In this document: one piece after another, positions 22,259 through 26,217 of the stretch
Layout of the letters: each line of letters opens with the position of its first letter
How positions within the stretch are numbered: position 1 is the stretch's first letter
DNA from: Candidatus Brevibacterium intestinigallinarum
Lineage (GTDB): Bacteria > Actinomycetota > Actinomycetes > Actinomycetales > Brevibacteriaceae
Reading direction: 5' to 3'
DNA: 26,217 nt
NCBI GenBank assembly: GCA_019117325.1
Contig: DWZY01000206.1
Span: 1 to 26,217 of the forward strand
Notes under the pieces: generated by a model
What the model was told of the DNA's origin: nothing
What the model saw: only the letters and a program-made list of their open reading frames with translations
Databases searched by the model: none
Made by a program: the position numbers and the translations under genes

Positions 22259-23344
22259 ATGAAGAGTTTCCGAGTCCTGGATTCCTCCTCACCCGCCGAC
22301 CGCGCGGAATGGCTGGAGATCTGGGAACAGTCGCCCAGCCGCCTCCCGTACGCGCATCCGGGGGTGGCGGAGCTGCTGACCGAGGGCACGGGACGGCTCC
22401 TCGCGGCGGTGCGGGACACGGAGGGATCCACCGTCCTGTACCCGTTCGTCCTCCGGCAGATCGGTGACGGCCCCCTGCACGACATCGTGTCGCCGTACGG
22501 CTACGGCGGGCCTCTGCACTGGGGCGTGCACGATGCGGGCATCGCGGCGGTTCCGTTCTGGCAGGCGTTCGAGCAGTGGGCGGAGGCGAACGATGTCGTC
22601 GCGGAGTTCATCCGCTTCGCGCTCGTCGACGAGCTGCTGCCGTATCCGGGTGCCACGCGAGCGAGGAACCTCAACTACGTCGCACGGCTGCCTGAGGATC
22701 CGGAGGAGCTCTGGCCAGCCGTCCACAAGAAGGTGCGGCAGGCGGTCCGCCGGGCGCAGCGATCCGGACTCACCCATTGCGTCGATCGGGAGGGTGCCCT
22801 CCTTGAGGACTTCGTGCGGGTCTACACCGCGACGATGGAGCGCAACGACAGCGACGAGTGGTACAAGTTCAGCGAGAGCTTCTTCACCCGTCTTCACCAG
22901 GAGATGGGCGACCGGATGGTGATCGTCGCGGCGCTCGACGCGGGACGGGTCGTGTCCGCCAACCTGATGCTGGCCGGGCAGGGGTCCGTCTACGCGTTCC
23001 TGGGCGGGACGTATGAGGATGCCTTCCACATGCGGCCGGTCGACTTCGTCGACTACTGCTCGATGGAGTGGGCGTGTGAAGAGGGATTCCGGCACTACGT
23101 GCTGGGCGGAGGCATGAGCCCCGGTGACGGGCTGGAGAAGTACAAGGCTCGCTTCGCCACCACGGGCGGCGTCGTCTTCCAGACGGGGGAGCGGGTCTTC
23201 GACGAGGAGGCGTTCGACTCGCTCGTCGCGCAGCGGCAGCAGCAGTTCGCCGACGAGTCGCTGCCGTGGGACGAGCATGTGGACTTCTTCCCTCCGTACC
23301 GGCGGCCGTTACCCCTCCAGCAGTTGGCGGACAGCGCGCTCTGA
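22259..23344 (+). CDS. FemAB-like/GNAT aminoacyl- or acyltransferase
   Basis: The 361-residue protein has the FemAB-type layout of two linked GNAT-like halves. SPYGYGGPL lies in the first half. HKKVRQAVRRAQRSG is a basic stretch like the one before the second half of FemX. The second half contains VVSANLMLAGQGSVYAFLGGTYEDAF and later GLEKYKARF. FemX-type proteins add amino acids from tRNA to peptidoglycan precursors; related BioF2-like proteins act on other amines. The ATG at 22259 has AAGG about seven bases upstream. Longer in-frame starts exist, but the added residues look non-coding. No cell-wall gene is adjacent, so the role is open. Confidence 0.82.
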   Translation: MKSFRVLDSSSPADRAEWLEIWEQSPSRLPYAHPGVAELLTEGTGRLLAAVRDTEGSTVLYPFVLRQIGDGPLHDIVSPYGYGGPLHWGVHDAGIAAVPFWQAFEQWAEANDVVAEFIRFALVDELLPYPGATRARNLNYVARLPEDPEELWPAVHKKVRQAVRRAQRSGLTHCVDREGALLEDFVRVYTATMERNDSDEWYKFSESFFTRLHQEMGDRMVIVAALDAGRVVSANLMLAGQGSVYAFLGGTYEDAFHMRPVDFVDYCSMEWACEEGFRHYVLGGGMSPGDGLEKYKARFATTGGVVFQTGERVFDEEAFDSLVAQRQQQFADESLPWDEHVDFFPPYRRPLPLQQLADSAL

Positions 23345-23384
23345 ACGGATCCGCGTGAAGGGTGTCGCGTGTCACATGCAGGTG

Positions 23385-23390
23385 GGATGA
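23385..23390 (+). promoter_or_regulatory. -10-like box giving a possible leaderless DinB-fold mRNA
   Basis: GATGAT lies six bases before the ATG at 23398, and no good ribosome-binding site is present. Transcription could start at the ATG. The match to TANNNT is imperfect and no -35 is evident. Confidence 0.3.
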
Positions 23391-23397
23391 TTGATGC

Positions 23398-23985
23398 ATG
23401 ACGGGTACGCACTGGAATCAGATGCTGCGCGATCAGTTCACCTGGCACTGGCGCCATCAGCTGCGCGAGCGGCTGCAGGGCATGAACGATGACGAGTACT
23501 TCTGGGAGCCCGTGCCCGGCTGCTGGAGCCTGCGGGCGCGTGGCACGGGCGATGCGCCGATCCAGGCGGGAGCCGGCGCGCTCACGATCGAGTTCGCCTT
23601 CCCGCCACCGGACCCCGCGCCCGTCACGACGATCGCCTGGCGGCTGGGGCACGTCATCGTGGGGGTGCTGGCGATGCGCAGTGCCTCGCACTTCGGCCGT
23701 GCACCCGTCGACTACGACTCCTTCGAGTACGCGACCACCGCAGAGCAGGCACTCGCGCAGCTCGACGAGGAGATCGAGACCTGGCTGCGCGGAGTCGAAT
23801 CGCTGGGCGAGGAGGGCCTCGGCCGGCCGTGCGGCGAGGTGGAGGGACCCTTCGCCGAAGACCCCCTGTCCCGCCTCGTCCTGCACATCCACCGGGAGCT
23901 CATCCACCACCTGAGCGAGGTGTGCCTCCTGCGGGACCTGTACCTGCACACGCAGGGCGATCAGGGGAACACGAAGGGCGCATGA
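23398..23985 (+). CDS. DinB-superfamily (four-helix, metal-binding) protein
   Basis: The 195-residue protein matches the DinB/MST-like fold. It has W-rich first helices (FTWHWRHQL), the family stretch WRLGHVIVG with a metal-ligand-type histidine, and HIHRELIHHLSEVCLLRDLY near the end with an H-x3-H pair. Actinobacterial relatives include mycothiol-dependent transferases, a plausible but unproven role here. The ATG at 23398 is 53 bases after the FemAB-like stop. The stop overlaps the next gene's ATG by four bases (ATGA), so the two proteins are made together. Confidence 0.85.
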   Translation: MTGTHWNQMLRDQFTWHWRHQLRERLQGMNDDEYFWEPVPGCWSLRARGTGDAPIQAGAGALTIEFAFPPPDPAPVTTIAWRLGHVIVGVLAMRSASHFGRAPVDYDSFEYATTAEQALAQLDEEIETWLRGVESLGEEGLGRPCGEVEGPFAEDPLSRLVLHIHRELIHHLSEVCLLRDLYLHTQGDQGNTKGA

Positions 23986-24455
23986 TGAGCAGGACTGTGC
24001 AGATCACCATCGACGCGCACGACCCCCGCGGCCTGTCCGTCTTCTGGCGGGAGGCGCTCGGGTACGTGCATCCGGCGCCACCGGGGATGATCCTGGCGCC
24101 GGGCGCGGATGCGGCGGCAGCGCTCGTCGCCTGGGACGATTTCCTGGAGCGGGCGAATGTGCCCCGGAGCCAGTGGAACTCGTCCTCCGCGCTGGAGGAT
24201 CCGGACGGCACGGGGCCGCGGATCTACTTCCAGCAGGTGCCGGAGGACAAGGTCGCGAAGAACCGCGTCCACCTGGACGTGTTCGCAGCCCCGGGTCTCG
24301 AGGGGGATGAGCGGATGGCTGCGTTCGAGCAGGAGGCGGAGCGGCTGGTCGCCCTGGGCGCGACGCGGGTGAAGCGCTTCGATCCGGACCTGCCGCTCAG
24401 CCACGGCTTCATCGTCATGGCCGATCCGGAGGGCAACGAGTTCTGCCTGGATTGA
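23982..24455 (+). CDS. Small VOC/glyoxalase-like protein
   Basis: The 157-residue protein has two VOC half-repeats: VQITIDAHDPRGLSVFWREALGY-type sequence at the start, then NRVHLDVFA in the middle and GFIVMADPEGNEFCLD at the end. This is typical of the Glyoxalase_6 group. Many such proteins lack known substrates; some bind metal or drugs. The ATG at 23982 overlaps the DinB-fold gene by four bases. Its pairing with a DinB-fold protein suggests a shared thiol- or electrophile-related role, which is inference only. Confidence 0.87.
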   Translation: MMSRTVQITIDAHDPRGLSVFWREALGYVHPAPPGMILAPGADAAAALVAWDDFLERANVPRSQWNSSSALEDPDGTGPRIYFQQVPEDKVAKNRVHLDVFAAPGLEGDERMAAFEQEAERLVALGATRVKRFDPDLPLSHGFIVMADPEGNEFCLD

Positions 24456-24520
24456 GCCAGTCGACGTCACGGGGCGTCATCTGAGGAATACGCGACCGGG
24501 CCTCGCGGGTTGGGGCCGGT

Positions 24521-25663
24521 ATGACTCAGACCCTCGCGCAGGCATCCAGCTCCTCCGACACGCTCCTGGACGGGGCGGATCCCAGCCCCCTGTACTCGCC
24601 GTACACGCTGTCCGGAGTGGATCTCCGCAACCGGTTCGTCATGGCGCCGATGACCCGCAGCTTCTCGCCCGGAGGCATCCCCGGAGGCGACGTCGTCGAC
24701 TACTACCGCCGCCGCGCACGGCACCTGGGCCTCATCGTCACGGAGGGCACGTACGTCGGCCACCCGTCCGCGGGAAGCAGCGATCGCGTGCCCCGGATCT
24801 ACGGGGAGGATGCGCTCGCGGGGTGGAAGCGCGTCGTCGACGCCGTCCATGCGGAAGGCGGACGGATCTTCCCCCAGCTGTGGCACCTGGGTCTTGCCCG
24901 TCAGGAGGGCAGTGCACCCCACCCCGAGGCCCCGATCGTCGGTCCGTCCGGCATCAGTCCCAGCGGCAAGCCGCGCGGGATCGCGGCGAGTGCTGCGGAC
25001 ATCGACGCGATCATCGCAGCGTTCGCGCAGGCAGCGGCCGACGCTCAGCGGATCGGGTTCGACGGGGTGGAGCTGCACGGCGCCCACGGGTACCTGCTCG
25101 ACGCGTTCCTCTGGTCCCGCACCAACCAGCGCACCGATGAATACGGGGGCAGCATCGCAGCACGCGCCCGTCTGAGCGCGGAAGTGGTGCGCGCCGTGCG
25201 CGACGCGGTGGGCCCCGACTTCCCCGTCATGTTCCGGTACTCGCAGTGGAAGGGCGCGGACTTCAACGCTCGCATCGCGGACTCGCCCGCAGAGCTCGAG
25301 ACCATCCTGAGCCCGCTCGCGGATGCGGGTGTCAGCGCCTTCCACGTGTCGACCAGGCGCTACTGGCTTCCGGCGTTCGATGACGGGGACCGCACGCTGG
25401 CGGGGTGGACCAAGTCCCTTACCGGGCTGCCCACGGTCGCGCTCGGATCCGTCGGTGTGACGTCGCCGTTCTACGAGCCGGACGTGGAGGCGCCGTCACT
25501 CAGCCTCGCGCGCCTTCTCGAGCTGTTCGAGCGCGGTGAGTTCGACCTCGTCGGTCTGGGCCGCTCCGTGCTGTCGGACCCCGAGTGGACCCTCAAGGTC
25601 CGCGAGAACCGCCTCGACGAGATCCGGTCGTACGACAAGGCGCACGAGGCGCATCTCCTCTGA
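24521..25663 (+). CDS. Old yellow enzyme family NADH:flavin oxidoreductase
   Basis: The 380-residue protein has the OYE TIM-barrel motifs: MAPMTR (41-46), PQLWHLG (118-124), and the substrate-binding H186 and H189 with proton donor Y191 in ELHGAHGYL. YGGS (208-211) and LGSVGV follow, and GLGRSVLSDPEW binds the FMN phosphate late in the barrel. The His-His pair (not His-Asn) is seen in YqjM/XenA-like members. It should reduce activated C=C bonds or similar electrophiles with FMN and NAD(P)H. The N-terminus carries about 25 extra polar residues. The ATG at 24521 has only a weak GGGG upstream. Confidence 0.92.
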   Translation: MTQTLAQASSSSDTLLDGADPSPLYSPYTLSGVDLRNRFVMAPMTRSFSPGGIPGGDVVDYYRRRARHLGLIVTEGTYVGHPSAGSSDRVPRIYGEDALAGWKRVVDAVHAEGGRIFPQLWHLGLARQEGSAPHPEAPIVGPSGISPSGKPRGIAASAADIDAIIAAFAQAAADAQRIGFDGVELHGAHGYLLDAFLWSRTNQRTDEYGGSIAARARLSAEVVRAVRDAVGPDFPVMFRYSQWKGADFNARIADSPAELETILSPLADAGVSAFHVSTRRYWLPAFDDGDRTLAGWTKSLTGLPTVALGSVGVTSPFYEPDVEAPSLSLARLLELFERGEFDLVGLGRSVLSDPEWTLKVRENRLDEIRSYDKAHEAHLL

Positions 25664-25687
25664 GCCGCAGGTTCGGCACGCCGTCCT

Positions 25688-26217
25688 CTAGCCGGGCTGA
25701 TGCCCACTGCTGCACGTCTCCGCTCGCAGCGCCAGCACCGTCGTGCGGGACTCGTCCTCCTGCTCCGTCGGCTCCTGCCGCCAGCCGCGTCCAACGCCGT
25801 ACTGGGCGGCGGCAGCGAGCTGGTGGTCTGAGAGCTCGACGAGGAGGAGACCCCCGGGCTGGATCCAGTCGGAGGCCTCGTCGATGAGTGCACGGATCCA
25901 GCGGAGTCCGTCCGGGCCTCCGCTCAGGGCACTCGCTGGCTCGTGGTCTCTGGCCTCGCGCGGCAGCAGTCCCAGGTCGTCGTCCGGCACGTAGGGAGGC
26001 ACCGCTGCGATCACGTCGACGTGGCCTCGGTGGGTATCGGGAAGTCCTGTTAGAACATCCGACGGGACGACGGCCCCGCGGCCAGCGAGGTTAGCCGTCG
26101 CGTGCGGGAGCGCGGCCGGGTCCTGCTCGCACGCGAGGACGCGTACATCCGGGAGCTCGGAGCTCACCACCGCTGCGAGCGGGGCGACTCCCGCGAACGC
26201 CTCGACGAATGTGCGGG
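25688..26217 (-). CDS. PrmC/HemK-related SAM-dependent methyltransferase, N-terminus off the right edge
   Basis: The minus frame is open from the right edge to the TAG at 25688-25690, showing the last 176 residues. A VLACEQDPAAL strand end matches the SAM-ribose acid. AAVPPYVPDD stands where PrmC has NPPY. EARDHEPASALSGGPDGLRWIRAL and GGLLLVELSDHQ follow, all typical of the PrmC-related (putative N5-glutamine) subfamily. The glycine-rich SAM loop would be EAFAGVAPLA, which lacks the usual D-x-G/C-x-G-x-G pattern. The start is outside the window. The convergent OYE gene ends 24 bases away with no strong terminator visible. Confidence 0.84.
   Translation of the reverse strand, partial: RTFVEAFAGVAPLAAVVSSELPDVRVLACEQDPAALPHATANLAGRGAVVPSDVLTGLPDTHRGHVDVIAAVPPYVPDDDLGLLPREARDHEPASALSGGPDGLRWIRALIDEASDWIQPGGLLLVELSDHQLAAAAQYGVGRGWRQEPTEQEDESRTTVLALRAETCSSGHQPG

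Noticed and set aside
1..26217. Search for CRISPR repeats, tRNA-like folds, transposase or integrase genes, attachment repeats, toxin-antitoxin pairs and defence genes
   Set aside because: None was seen by reading both strands and the frames. The window looks like ordinary chromosome with a few unusual gene combinations.

Overview
The window is very GC-rich, with strong third-position G/C bias, GTG starts, lipoprotein binding proteins and stem-type terminators without U-tracts. This fits a high-GC actinobacterium, possibly in the Micrococcales; the genus cannot be fixed from the sequence. I see 26 protein genes, two cut by the window edges. There are no rRNA or tRNA genes, CRISPR arrays, insertion sequences or phage genes. 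It reads as chromosomal transport and metabolism rather than a mobile island.

Layout. (1) 1-5911, minus strand: a polar amino-acid ABC importer (lipoprotein, permease, ATPase) followed by an acetolactate-synthase-like thiamine-diphosphate enzyme. Next comes a separately promoted YtcJ-like amidohydrolase that runs off the left edge. (2) 6076-9432: an MFS exporter (minus), then a PlsC-type acyltransferase and an SDR oxidoreductase (plus). (3) 9395-11485: a YbjJ-like MFS transporter and a divergent TetR regulator share a compact promoter region with two TGTACA-N2-TGTACA operators. (4) 11658-17463, plus strand: an orphan glycine-betaine-type binding lipoprotein, then a tight run of CaiB-like CoA-transferase, crotonase-fold protein, NlpA/MetQ-like binding protein, MetN-like ATPase and MetI-like permease. 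(5) 17546-19953: a small two-helix membrane protein (minus), then a pterin-dehydratase/VOC fusion and a threonine-dehydratase-like PLP enzyme (plus). (6) 20041-21952, minus: an atypical lactate/malate-dehydrogenase-family enzyme and a GNAT acetyltransferase. (7) 22259-25663, plus: a FemAB-like acyltransferase, a DinB-fold protein, a small VOC protein and an old-yellow-enzyme reductase. A PrmC-related methyltransferase (minus) is cut by the right edge.

The most unusual unit is 12768-17463. Methionine-type transporter genes appear to be co-transcribed with a class III CoA-transferase and a crotonase homologue in which both canonical catalytic glutamates are replaced. The binding protein has a membrane anchor instead of a lipobox. 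An aromatic-cage, quaternary-amine-type binding protein lies just upstream. My working inference is an uptake-and-CoA-activation module for a small carboxylate, perhaps betaine- or sulfonium-like; the substrate is not proven. The clearest regulatory signal is the TetR/MFS intergenic region, where two operators coincide with the predicted -35 and -10 boxes of both divergent promoters.
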